Part shown: piece by piece, positions 44,666 through 55,238 of the stretch
How the letters are laid out: each line of letters begins with the position of its first letter
Position numbering within the stretch: position 1 is the first letter of the stretch
From: Portulaca oleracea
Taxonomy: Eukaryota; Streptophyta; Magnoliopsida; Caryophyllales; Portulacaceae
Direction of reading: 5' to 3'
NCBI GenBank assembly: GCA_029582165.1
Contig: CM055876.1
Coordinates: 30,263,317 to 30,327,316, forward strand
Length of the DNA: 64,000 nt
Notes under the pieces: generated by a model
Told to the model about the DNA's origin: nothing
Database searches by the model: none
What the model saw: the letters and a program-made list of their open reading frames with translations, nothing else
Translations under genes and position numbers: made by a program

Positions 44666-44856
44666 CTGAAAAGGAAAAATTTGTAAGTACTCTGATGCAT
44701 AAATAAGAAACACAGATAAAAAGTAAGGTAATAAAATAGAAAATAAAACAAGACAAAAATACTAGTAATGAGAATACTCCCCTGGCTATTTGTCATTCAA
44801 CTCTTCACTCAACCACTCACTCTCCATCTGCTTCACAGGCCTCTGATACTTCTATA

Positions 44857-45363
44857 TTGGATCAGATGTTCGGCAATATGTCCTTGTCCCAAGGGTATTC
44901 TGACTACCCCCAACGGAGATGGTCAGGTGATTTCCATCAAGCACCGGTAGATTTCAAGGAAGCTCAACCCGAAATCCCTACTCCTAGCATGCATTCCTCA
45001 AGCAACACCGGTTTCTTCGACTCTGCTTCTTCATATTTTCTAGGTAAAGAAGAACCAGTTAAACAAGAATACGGCGATAACTGGAGCTTAACCCCGGTCT
45101 TGCAAGCCCCTGTTTTGCAAGGGCATTATCCGGGTTCCTTCCATGTGGACGAATCTGGACGAGATCATACATATGATGCTCCTAGTTCTTTTCAAAATGA
45201 GTTCACTCCTGAAGGACATCAGCAAGATCAACCTTCTTCTTCTTGGGCGGCCGGTGAATGGAGCTTCCTCAACGGGCAGAACCCTACACCTCAACCTGGT
45301 CGACACTACGGCCCATCGGGCCCTGCCTACATAGATTTGGTATCCGATGAAGAAGATGATTGA
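44857..45363 (+). CDS. Extra antisense ORF of the Tat element, unknown function, acidic SIM-like end
   Basis: Open frame on the strand opposite to gag-pol, 169 codons from 44857. The first ATG is at 44866, and the frame stays open upstream to 44740. A CAG at 44836-44838 could be a splice acceptor. The protein is rich in Ser, Pro, Gln and Asp. It has no recognised domain and ends YIDLVSDEEDD. A hydrophobic IDLV followed by acidic residues is the classical layout of a SUMO-interacting motif; that is my inference, not a proven function. I cannot tell whether it is translated. It may be part of the same transcript system as the antisense gene at 46199, though it lies upstream of it. Confidence 0.45.
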   Translation: MDQMFGNMSLSQGYSDYPQRRWSGDFHQAPVDFKEAQPEIPTPSMHSSSNTGFFDSASSYFLGKEEPVKQEYGDNWSLTPVLQAPVLQGHYPGSFHVDESGRDHTYDAPSSFQNEFTPEGHQQDQPSSSWAAGEWSFLNGQNPTPQPGRHYGPSGPAYIDLVSDEEDD

Positions 45364-45689
45364 GGGAGAGACCATGTATAATGCTTAGAGGATCGGCTCT
45401 GTGAATTTTTAACTTACCTTATTAATGCTTAACATGAATGCAATGCTTATGTATGGACACTCTTAATTATTTATCTAATTTTATCTATTTTAAAATTAAA
45501 AACCAAAACCATATGCAATGCAACATAAAAAGAAACAGGAGCGGAGCTGTGGTCAATAAGCGAATTCCATAAACTATCAAGGACAAACAAGCTTTTTACA
45601 ACATCCCAAAACAACTTTCGAACCAAGCCGGGAAATATACAAATGCTATTACCAAAACCACACAAATTCAATATGATCCCAAAACTCCC

Positions 45690-46020
45690 AAAAAATCCGC
45701 GCAGCCCCCAGCATTGGGCCTACATCCGCGCCAACTTCGCCAGGAATTGGCCCAAATCCGCGCCATCCCCGCTGTAGGCAGCCTAGATTTACCTGCATCT
45801 GACCAAAATCCGCGCCAATTTGATTTCTGACCCAGCCCAGCCAAAATCCGCGCAATTCCACTATGACCCAGAGATCCACACCTTCCTCTTTGGGTCTAAA
45901 ATCAAGGCCAAATCCGCGCTAACTTGATGACACGTTCAAGCCTCAGATTCATAAGAAATCCGCGCCATTCCCATTTGAGTCCTGTTCAACATCAGCTAGC
46001 AAATCCGCGCAGACTTTGTA
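45690..46020. repeat. Cluster of ATCCGCGC half-palindromes, left array
   Basis: Eight copies of AAATCCGCGC or a close variant (about 45694, 45724, 45756, 45808, 45845, 45912, 45957 and 46002). Spacing is irregular, 29-66 bp. The array directly precedes the TATA box of the antisense gene. Confidence 0.85.
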
Positions 46021-46094
46021 TTGGATCGCAACTCCCAACTAAGTCTCTGATCCCTATCAAAACTGGTACTGCCATCGTACTCCTGACTCCCACA

Positions 46095-46102
46095 CTATAA
46101 AG
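46095..46102 (+). promoter_or_regulatory. TATA box of the antisense gene
   Basis: CTATAAAG on the plus strand, about 100 bp upstream of the ATG at 46199. It suggests the antisense ORF has its own promoter within the retrotransposon. Position and consensus only. Confidence 0.55.
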
Positions 46103-46198
46103 TCTGCGCAAATTCTCCCTAAAACTCACACCTTCCCTCCTAGCTTTTGTGCTTCCAGCCTTCATAGAAATCCCTGCGGTCTCCCCTTCTTTCAAAAC

Positions 46199-47689
46199 AT
46201 GTCTTTCCAAAAAGAGCTCGATCAATGGATTCTTTCTCTTTCATTTGCTGAGAAAGAAGAGTTGAAAAGATACAACTTACATACCCTAATTAGCCTGAGG
46301 CAAGTAAGGCTAATGTGGGATTTCCTTAGAGCCGCCTTCGAATTCTGGGACCCTGAACTCCACTTGTTTAGGTTTGGGGAAAAAGAATTGTGTCCTCTCC
46401 CTGAAGAATTCGGCGCAATATTAGGTTTTAAGTTTACCTCCGCACCAGCCGTCCCAACTTCCTCGAAAAATACCGCACCTAGGTACACTTCTCTCCTAGG
46501 CTTAGGAAGAAATGACTTAGAGAAAATCTTAGAGGGTGAAAGAGTGAACTTTCTGCCCTTAATTTCCATGTTCAAAAGAAGCGAACACGTTGAGAGAAAA
46601 GTTAGGGCCCTAACCCTATGCTTACTAGGTGGCTTCTGTTTCTACCATGGCGGCACAAACAACGGTCCTGCTTCTTTGATCAACATTAGTGAAAGCCTCC
46701 GGACGACCAAAATCTAGCACCGATGATAGTAGCTGAGACTATCCTGTGCCTGGATCGGCTTTGTAACGAACCTGAAGGCGAATTTTTAGGAAGCCCCCTA
46801 CTGCTTCAGGTAAAAAATTTCTACAACTCTCCGAAATCCGCACGAATTTCGTACCTGCCCCAATTTACTGTTCACAAATCCGCGCGGACTTCCGTCCCTG
46901 ATTTATCCCGGTATCTAATTCTCTTCTTCTTTGCAGATATAGTTGATGGAGCATACCCGCTTCTTGGCGCCCCCAAAGAATGAAGCTACCTTCCGGATGA
47001 CCCAATTTTGCCAACGTACCCGCAAACACAAGGAACGTTCGACGGACAAGTGGCTGAAATGGTTCATCGAAGAAATGATCATCAAGTGGCACATTACCTG
47101 GTGGAGAATAAGAGAAGTAGTCACCGTCGACCATCGATGCCCATTCGTGAGACTTGTGGGCTTAACACATACGACCTATTACTTCCCTGAAAGGGCCAAG
47201 CGTCAAATCAGGAGAAAGCAACGGATCCCCTCACTAGACTGCATCCCACCTAGTCCTAGAGCCATCACCAATGACGCTTCTAAAGTTCGATCCTGGCAAG
47301 ACTACTGGATGAACAGACCTATCCTCACTGTTCCCTCAACAGGAGGAAGCACATATGTATCTATGGCATATCGCCAATGGATAATCGAGAAAGACCCTAC
47401 TGTTAGGAAACAGCTGAAAGATCAAGAAGAAAAAGGGATAGACCCACTATCAACCAGGACTCGCCCCCCAACTACTACAACACATCCTAGGGAAAGACCT
47501 GTGACAATCAGAGAACCTAGACCTGACAACACTCTACCTCGGCAGATTCCGGAAGACACTGGGAAGGGTAAAGAGAAAGCCCCCAGTGACTCTAACATCA
47601 AAAAGAGGCCAAGAAGAACATCCTCACAGGGTGAAGGGTTAAGGTCTAGTATTGCTCCTGAAGCTGAGAAGAAGCTTAAACAGGACTGA
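46199..47689 (+). pseudogene. Antisense plant-mobile-domain-like gene of the Tat element, broken
   Basis: Runs opposite to gag-pol. It starts with ATG at 46199. The first part has LRQVRLMWDFLRAAFEFWDP and LCPLPEEFGAILGF, the layout of the plant mobile domain / DUF7745 proteins, which are known as extra antisense ORFs in Tat elements. The frame shifts by one base near 46690-46715 and continues as PMIVAETILCLDRLCNEPEG to SPLLLQ. A GT-AG intron (46810-46936) appears to follow. The next exon opens with an in-frame TAG at 46940-46942, then continues as MEHTRFLAPPKNEA to the stop at 47689. The tail is basic with a KKRPRR nuclear-signal-like stretch. As it stands, the frameshift and the stop prevent a full-length product. 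Confidence 0.65.
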
Positions 47690-47879
47690 AGAACTGATGC
47701 TGCTTGCCTTTAAATTCGTATTTTTCTTTTTAGTGTGTTTCGTTTTTTTTCGTTTTTTTTAGATGCTGATGAACGATTTGAGTAGCAAATAAATTCGCAT
47801 GCTCTTTCTTTTTGCTATTTGGAAATAATAATAAAGAATCATATTTCTTGAAATTCCCTAGAATTTTCTACCATATATG

Positions 47880-48480
47880 TGAAATTCGCGAGAACTTCTG
47901 CACATAGAAAATTTAATTCCCCTCAAAATAATGTAAAATCCGCACAGACTTTTGCATTACGAAGGAAACCTAAAAAAGAGAAAGAAAGAGAAAAAGAAAA
48001 CAAGCCGGGGAAAAGTGAAATCCGCGCATCTCTGCCCCAAAACTGCTCGAGAAAATATCAGCTGAGTATTTTGAGTAATACAGATTCGCGAGAATTTGAA
48101 AACAAAAGGAAGTCCAAAAAACATGAATCCGCGCGGATCTGTCCTGAGTTGCTTTCAAACTGAGTACTTCAGGTCAAAACGTAGATCCGCATAGAATCAC
48201 CGAAGAAACTTTGGCCCAGAAAATGGAGGAATCCGCGCGGATTTGGCCCAAAACGGCTCCAAAATAGAATACGAGTATCTTAGGCCTGAAACAAGAAAAT
48301 CTGCGCGGATCCATCCAGTGAGGGTTCAAGGCCCAATATTGAAATGAACCGGGAAAACCTAAAATCAAAAAGTCCAACTTTGACATCTGGGGATCCGCGA
48401 AGATCTCCTGGAACTTGGATTTTTGAAAACTCGAGCCTTATGTTTTATTTCAAGTGCCATTGAACCCGCGAGAGTTCAAT
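47880..48480. repeat. Cluster of ATCCGCGCGGAT-type palindromes, middle array
   Basis: About ten copies or variants (for example about 47884, 47937, 48020, 48084, 48126, 48183, 48230, 48298, 48392 and 48464). Several are full palindromes, such as GAATCCGCGCGGAT. They lie in the non-coding gap between the ends of pol and the antisense gene. Confidence 0.85.
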
Positions 48481-48688
48481 GTTGCTTTTAAAACAGAAAG
48501 TCAAAATTAGGGAAATTTCAATTGGTGGGGCCGGACTTTTCAGAAAAGCTTCCTACGTATCCACAATGTGCGGAATCAGGCCATCGTAGTTCAAGACAAG
48601 TAAATCAATTGCTGGACAAATGGGCCAGTAGCTGATTCTTATAAAGTTGCTAGTTTTAATTACCAGTTGCTATGTCCACTTTTACCTT

Positions 48689-51600
48689 TTATGCGTAAAA
48701 CTTCTTAAGTTGATCTAAGTTTGTCAGCTGAACGCATTCTTCCCCTTCCAGATCTACTAATCTTACCGCCCCTCCGGGAAGAATTTCCTTTATGATGTAA
48801 GGTCCCATCCAATTGGGCCTAAACTTCCCTCTTGGGTCCTGAATAGGTGTCCGTATCTCCTTCAAAACCATGTCACCCTCTCCAAGGTCCTTTAGTTTGA
48901 CCTTCTTATTAAATGCCCTGGACACACGATTCTGGTATATCTGGACATTGTGCATGGCTCTGAGTCTCCTTTCATCGATGTTGACTAGCTCTTCATACCT
49001 AGCCTTAGCCCATTCCGCTTCCGGAATCTGACTCTCTGCTATAATCCGTAATGACGGTATTGCTACCTCTACTGGCAATACCGCTTCCATTCCGTATACC
49101 AAGGAGTAAGGAGTTACTCCGGTGGATGTACGAATAGAAGTTCGATAACCCCATAAGGCAAAAGGTAGTTTATCAGGCCAATCCTTATAAGAAGAAGCCA
49201 TTTTCTCTATTATCCTAGTGAGATTTTTATTAGCCGCCTCAACCGCTCCATTGGTTTGAGGTCGATATACCGAAGATCTACAATGTTGGATCTTGTATTT
49301 TGCTAACAATTCCGCCGTCTCCTTCTTGAAGTGAACCCCGTTATCGCTTATCAATTCATGCGGAACCCCATAACGGCATATTATGTTTCTAAGTATGAAC
49401 TTAGCGACGTGCTTAGAAGTCAATTTTGCATAGGATGCCGCTTCCACCCATTTTGTGAAGTAGTCAATGGCTACAAGCACATATTCGTGTCCTCCCGTTC
49501 CTTTAGGAGTCACCTTCCCTATGATATCAATGCCCCAAACTGAAAATGGCCATGGCGAGGTTAACGTGGTCAAAAATGACGGGGGTTGGTGTTGCAAGTT
49601 CGCATAGATTTGACACTTGTAGCACCTTTTTACATAGTCGTGACAGTCAGCTTCCATAGTCGACCAGTAATACCCCATCCTTTGAACCTTCTTGGACAAC
49701 ATCCGTCCATTCATATGCGGGCCACATTCTCCCCCATGAACTTCCTTCATCAAGTTCTGAGCTTCACTCTGTTCTAAACAAAGCAAATTGATACCCATGT
49801 CCGTCTTTTTGTACAACTGATCCTGAATCAAACAATACTGCGACGCTAAGAGTCTGATTGCTCTTTGTGATCTTGTGGTAGCATCTTCAGGGTAAACCCC
49901 TTTGGTGAGGTATTGGTAGATGTCATAATACCAACAAGTCGAGTCTATCTCACAAACTTCCAAAGAATAAACATAAGCTGGTTGACTTCTTCTCTCTATG
50001 CATATCGGCATAGACACAACTCCTCTCGGGATATTTAGCAAGGATGACAGCTTTGCTAATGCATCAGCTAACTCATTATGCTCCCGAGGTAAATAGGTGA
50101 ACACTACTTGATCAAAGTGTTCTGCCAAATCCCTTACGTAAGCTTGGTAGGGTGCCAAAGCTTCGTTCTTCACCCTCCACTTATTGCACACTTGATTTAT
50201 TATAAGGCTCGAATCACCAAATATCCTTATGCACTTTATGTCCATTTCCACGGCAGCCTGCATGCCAATGATACACGCCTCATATTCAGCTACATTATTT
50301 GTCGCCTCAAAATCTAACTTCACGGAAATAGGAGTATGGGCTCCTTCGGGAGAAATCAAAATGATTCCTACACCGAATCCACTTTGGTTGGAAGCTCCAT
50401 CAAAATACATTTCCCATGTTTCTTTCTGTGTTTGAAATACTTCTTCATCGGGAAAATCTAACTTTTCTTCACTAGCCTCCTCAACAGGTAAATCTGCCAA
50501 AAAATCTGCGACTACTCTTCCTTTTATGGCTTTTTGTGGAACAAATTGTAAGTCGAACTCCGATAACATAACCATCCACCGAGCTACTCTACTATTGACC
50601 AGTGGCTGCTCCATCAGGTACTTGAGAGGATTCATGAATGCGGTCACATGCACGGTATGCGCAAGCATGTAGTGACGTAATTTCCTCGTTGCCCAAACTA
50701 AGGCAAGGGATAATCTCTCAATGTTGGAGTACCGGGTTTCATATTCTAGAAACTTCTTGCTTAAGTAGTAAATTGCTCGCTCTTCGCCATCGTATCTTTG
50801 AGCTAGCATAGCCCCCATTGCTGACTCAGTGATTGTTAGGTACAACAATAAAGGCTTTTCAGATACTGGTGGAACTAAAACAGGCGGATTGGCCAAGTAC
50901 TTTTTAATTTTGTCAAAAGCTGCTTGACATTTTTCATCCCACTCAGATTTGGCCCCTTTCCTCAACTTCTTAAATATAGGGTCACAAATCATGGTTAATT
51001 TCGAAATGAACCGGCTTATGTACTGCAATCGTCCGAGGAAACCTCTTATCTCCTTCTCTGTCTTAGGCGGTGGCATTTCCTGTATCGCCTTGATCTTTGC
51101 TGGATCAACCTCGATTCCCCTAGAGCTCACTACAAAACCCAATAACCTGCCTGACGTCACTCCAAAAGCACACTTCTGAGGGTTCAACCTCATTCCGTAT
51201 TTCCGCAGCCTATGGAAGAATCTTCTAAGGCTATCCAAGTGTGTGTCACGGTTAACAGACTTGATGATCATGTCGTCTACGTAAACCTCTGCCTCTTTAT
51301 GCATCATATCATGCAATAATGTGGTGGCTGTCCTCTGATAGGTCGCCCCTGCATTTTTCAACCCGAATGGCATCACTACATAACAGAATGTACCCCAATG
51401 TGTGATGAACGTCGTCTTCTCCATATCCTCCTCTGCCATTTTAACCTGGTTATAACCTGAATACCCATCCATAAATGAAAGAAGGGCATGCCTACAGATG
51501 TTATCTACCAAAACATCGATATGTGGTAAGGGAAAGTCATCCTTCGGACTTGCCTTGTTTAAATCTCTAAAATCCACACACATCCGAACTCTCCCATCTT

Positions 51601-52955
51601 TCTTCGGAACCGGGACTACATTAGCTATCCAGTGTGGATATTCTGACACCCTAATGAAGCCTACCTTCAACTGCTTCTCAACTTCCTCCTTAATCTTCAA
51701 CGCCCACTCCGGTTTCATCCGCCTAAGCTTCTGTTTAACCGGTTTAGCGTCAGGGTAAAGTGGAATTCTGTGTTCAGCTATTTCCCTGTCTATACCTGGC
51801 ATATCTTGATATGACCATGCAAAGACATCTACGAATTCTCGTAAGAGAAGAGTAAAGTGCTCTTGCTCCCCGATGGCTAAAAAATTCCCAATTTTGGTTA
51901 ATTTAGGCTCTTCGGGTGTACCTAGGTTTACTTCTATAGTTTCTTCAATTACGGAAATTCGATTTTCATGTTTCTCTACGGCTTTTAAAAGATCTTTAGG
52001 AATTTCTGATTCGTTTACAGCATCTTGATTATTTTCATTAGAGGCGAAGCAGTTCAGGGACGGGGAATAAGAAGATTCATAAGCAAATGAGTTCATTTCA
52101 TTGAATTCAGAAACAAGAACATCAATAGGTGACTCAACAGACCCCCTAGAAGTAGATGCAACAGACTGATTAAGCTTAAAACCTGACTCTAAGACAGACT
52201 CAGAAAATGGAACAACAACAGGATTGACACTGTACTCTGACCCAAGCACTGATTCTCCTAAAGCTAATACAAACTTCTTATCTCCTTTGGCCGACACCCA
52301 GGTAACTTGCTTGGTTTCCTGACCCCATGTAGCGATGAGCTTAGTAGGATCGAAATCCATGCTTGATAGGGCTAAGGAAAGCGTCTCCACAGGTTTCTCC
52401 TCTCTCTGTGCCTCTTGACCAAACAACATTCCAAAGATGCTACTCCCTGCTAGATGAGTCCATTCTAGTGGGGTCCTGTTCTCCCTTGCCGGTGTGAACA
52501 ATTCCTCTTCGAGTAGCATGCAGTCGTTGAAGATCTCTAAACCTGGAACTAAGATGCCCTTGCTCTTCAAATAGTAGGGCTCCGGAAAACCAAAGTAAGG
52601 GAAAGGATCTTCTTCCCTCATGAACTGGCCATTAAGCGTGAGTGGATACGGCTTTATGCTATAAAGCGGTATTGGCTCATCTCTCCTAATTCTCCTAACC
52701 TTCTTAGCTAATCTCCTCTCTTCCTCTGTTTGAATGTAGCCTAAACCAAAGTGGTAGCTCCCTCCTTGAGTCAAGGGAAAAGATGTAGGCCCTTGAGCTC
52801 TTCTTCCCAAAGGTAAACCGGGAAAGTATCCATGTCGCTTCAAAATTGCGTTCACCTTCCTGTTGGAATAAGGATCGAAGTCCAAAGGTGCTTCTTCCTT
52901 CTCCAAGGTAGCTACGATATCGAAATGGTGGAACTCCTCGCCTGGAGTTGTGTTC
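48689..52955 (-). CDS. Pol of the Tat element: reverse transcriptase, RNase H, second RNase H, integrase
   Basis: Long open frame, about 1405 codons from 52906, open back to about 52955. In order: an N-terminal linker (FDPYSNRKVNAILKRHGY); reverse transcriptase with VDFRDLNKASPKDDFPLPHI and the catalytic YVDD (about residue 545); RNase H starting PLLLYLTITESAMGAMLAQ; the second, archaeal-type RNase H with MYFDGASNQSGFGVGI and FGDSSLIINQV (about 830-950); and integrase with an HHCC zinc finger, the DDE core (WGIDIIGK, LISDNGVHF and YRPQTNGAVEAANKNL) and a C-terminal chromatin-free tail. No internal stop is seen. It copies the RNA and integrates the cDNA. It lies in the +1 frame relative to gag-protease and begins without an ATG, so it must come from frameshifting or from a small indel. 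Confidence 0.93.
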
Positions 52956-55238
52956 TATCTCGATCATAGGTTTCTTTGAAGTAATCACAGCTGCTAACTC
53001 CTCCCCTTTGACTGTTACCACCTGCCCCTTAACCATCATCTTCACCTTCTGATGTAGAGTAGATGACACCGCTTGTTGTGCGTGCAACCAAGGGCGTCCT
53101 AACAAAAGGTTAAATGATGCCGGAATGTCCAACACTAGAAACTCAACATTGTTGGAAATTGTATCCATAGTAATCGGTAACAGAATTGAACCCAAAATTC
53201 GTCTAGGAGTGTTGTCGTAGGCCCTAAGTTGAATGGCCTGCTGGGTAAGCTGATGGGATTGAATCCCCAGCTTCTGTGCCGTCCTCCATGGACAGATGTT
53301 CACCGCAGATCCGTTGTCCACCAATACTAAGGGTATCACCTTACTGGCACAACCCACGGTCAAGTATAAGGCCTTGTTGTGTGCAAGACCTTCCTTAGGC
53401 AAATCCTCATCACCAAAAGTTATGGTATTCCTGCCAGATGTGACAAAAGATACTATTTCTTCGGGCGTAATTTCGGGTGATACTTCCAACTTGCTCAAAG
53501 CCTCGATCAGGGCTTGCCTGTGCTTTTGTGAAGCTGCCAACAATTGCCATACCGTAACATCCATCTTCAATCTCTTCAACTGCTTTAACATCAAATCCTC
53601 CTCCGGAACGGGGATCACCACCTCTCCTACCTTCTCCTTTCCCTTGTCTTGAGGTTGGACTTGGGAAGGGCCTCCTTGATGATTATGGCGCCCTGACCTT
53701 GTTAGGAAAGTAACATCCGGAGTTTTGACCTCTCCGGACTTTGCTGTTCCCCAAAAGTCCTCGTTTCCATCGGAATCCCAAAAGTCGTCCGTGGCCTTCT
53801 CAGCATGAGGCTCACCATAGACATCTTCCTCGTCACTAGCCCATAAACCGTTGACCTCATGGCCCTCCGTGAAGTAATGCATGATGTAAGTTGACCTCTT
53901 TGCATCAGTAATGAAATCCGAGGGGTCCCATTCGCATTCCTCAAACACGGCGTGTATATGCAGTGAACCTAGTGGATTGTTTGTGTTGCTAGGTTTTTGT
54001 GCTGCCTTCGGTAAGGGTAGTTGTTTGGACCTAAACATCTCCTCCATCCTGTTCTTCAAAGTAAAGCACTGTTTTGTATCGTGCCCACGAGCCCTATGGT
54101 ACTTGCAGAACTTGCCGGCGTCCCAATTCCGTGGCTTCTCTTTTGGCTCCGGCCTTAAGTCGGGAAGAGTAATCATTCCCTTGCTTAAGAGACGCTCTAA
54201 AGCCTGAGCGTACGTAGTGTCTATAGGGGTGTATTCGGTGTAGCGTTGTAGGGCATTCACCTCATTCCCCTTGTTGTTGGATGCAGATGGGCCAGCCGAC
54301 TTCCTGTTAGTATAGGTGTTCTTCCAGCCCCCAGTTGCAACTCCCTTAGCAAACTCACTTTCTATTTTAGTCCCAGCCAGTCTTAATGTAGCGAAATCTT
54401 TAAGGGGTTGAAACCTCAAATGAGCGTTGTATGACGGTTGTAGACTTCTAATAAGCATATCTACTTGGTGCTCTTCAGATGGTCGGTCCACCATTTGAGC
54501 TGCCTTTGATCTCCACCGAGCAAAGTAGTCAGAGAAAGATTCTTTCTCCTCTTGCTTCACTAATTCCATGTCCCTTAAAGTGACTGGCATGTCTACATTG
54601 TAGGAGTACTGATGTAAGAACTCCTTGCAAAGCAAACTCCATTGTGTAGTCTTGGCTGGACTGAGAGTGTTGTACCATTTCATAACATCAGGTCCCAAAG
54701 TCCAAGGAAAAATAATGTGATAGATGTCTTCCTCTACTCCCTTTAGCGTCATCGCCCCTAGAAAGTTCCTTACATGCTGATGAGGGCTCTCAACACCGTG
54801 GAACTTAATGTCTGGCATGTTGAACTTAGGGGGAAGCCTTCCCCGAGGCACCGGTGTAAAACCGACATCATCCATAAATTGGTTGTTGAACAAAGTAGAT
54901 TCCTTCAACATCTGCTCGATGCGATCTAGTCTCGAATTTGAGACCCCGTGGACTGATCCATCCTTCTCCCTGCCAGATTGATCGACCTCCCCCATGGGAG
55001 GATTCTTCACATTTGAGTTCTTTGCCTCCTCCATGGCATGGATAACAGCGTCGATTCTCTGGTTCTGCGCCTCCAGCTGAGCGTTCATCGAAACTTGCAT
55101 GTTTAGAATCACATTGGTTAATTGCTCCAAGTCGATTTGAGTGGTGGTGGTGGTAGGATGCCTTCTCCCAAAGATCACTGTGTGGTTAACCCCCGCTGCC
55201 GTCATCATTTGGGTTTGACATAGTTTCAGATGGATCAA
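52704..55238 (-). CDS. Gag-protease of the Tat element
   Basis: About 834 codons from the ATG at 55208 (the frame opens at 55238). The gag region holds FLGAMTLKGVEEDIYHIIFP and the conserved YFARWRSKAAQMVD. It is followed by CKYHRARGHDTKQCF, a zinc-knuckle-like motif. The aspartic protease has VDNGSAVNI (about residue 640) and FNLLLGRPWLH. The catalytic triplet reads DNG, where most retropepsins have DTG or DSG; DNG does occur in plant gypsy elements. Past about 52955 the frame continues for about 80 codons of unlikely sequence that overlap pol. A short alternative frame upstream (ATG at about 55222, MSNPNDDGSGG then stop) suggests the original N-terminus is also shifted. Confidence 0.88.
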   Translation of the reverse strand: MIHLKLCQTQMMTAAGVNHTVIFGRRHPTTTTTQIDLEQLTNVILNMQVSMNAQLEAQNQRIDAVIHAMEEAKNSNVKNPPMGEVDQSGREKDGSVHGVSNSRLDRIEQMLKESTLFNNQFMDDVGFTPVPRGRLPPKFNMPDIKFHGVESPHQHVRNFLGAMTLKGVEEDIYHIIFPWTLGPDVMKWYNTLSPAKTTQWSLLCKEFLHQYSYNVDMPVTLRDMELVKQEEKESFSDYFARWRSKAAQMVDRPSEEHQVDMLIRSLQPSYNAHLRFQPLKDFATLRLAGTKIESEFAKGVATGGWKNTYTNRKSAGPSASNNKGNEVNALQRYTEYTPIDTTYAQALERLLSKGMITLPDLRPEPKEKPRNWDAGKFCKYHRARGHDTKQCFTLKNRMEEMFRSKQLPLPKAAQKPSNTNNPLGSLHIHAVFEECEWDPSDFITDAKRSTYIMHYFTEGHEVNGLWASDEEDVYGEPHAEKATDDFWDSDGNEDFWGTAKSGEVKTPDVTFLTRSGRHNHQGGPSQVQPQDKGKEKVGEVVIPVPEEDLMLKQLKRLKMDVTVWQLLAASQKHRQALIEALSKLEVSPEITPEEIVSFVTSGRNTITFGDEDLPKEGLAHNKALYLTVGCASKVIPLVLVDNGSAVNICPWRTAQKLGIQSHQLTQQAIQLRAYDNTPRRILGSILLPITMDTISNNVEFLVLDIPASFNLLLGRPWLHAQQAVSSTLHQKVKMMVKGQVVTVKGEELAAVITSKKPMIEIEHNSRRGVPPFRYRSYLGEGRSTFGLRSLFQQEGERNFEATWILSRFTFGKKSSRAYIFSLDSRRELPLWFRLHSNRGREEIS

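Noticed and set aside
49331..54207. Plus-strand frames opposite gag-pol
   Set aside because: Short antisense shadows of the polyprotein. Only the plus-strand frames outside gag-pol (44857-45363 and 46199-47689) have independent support.
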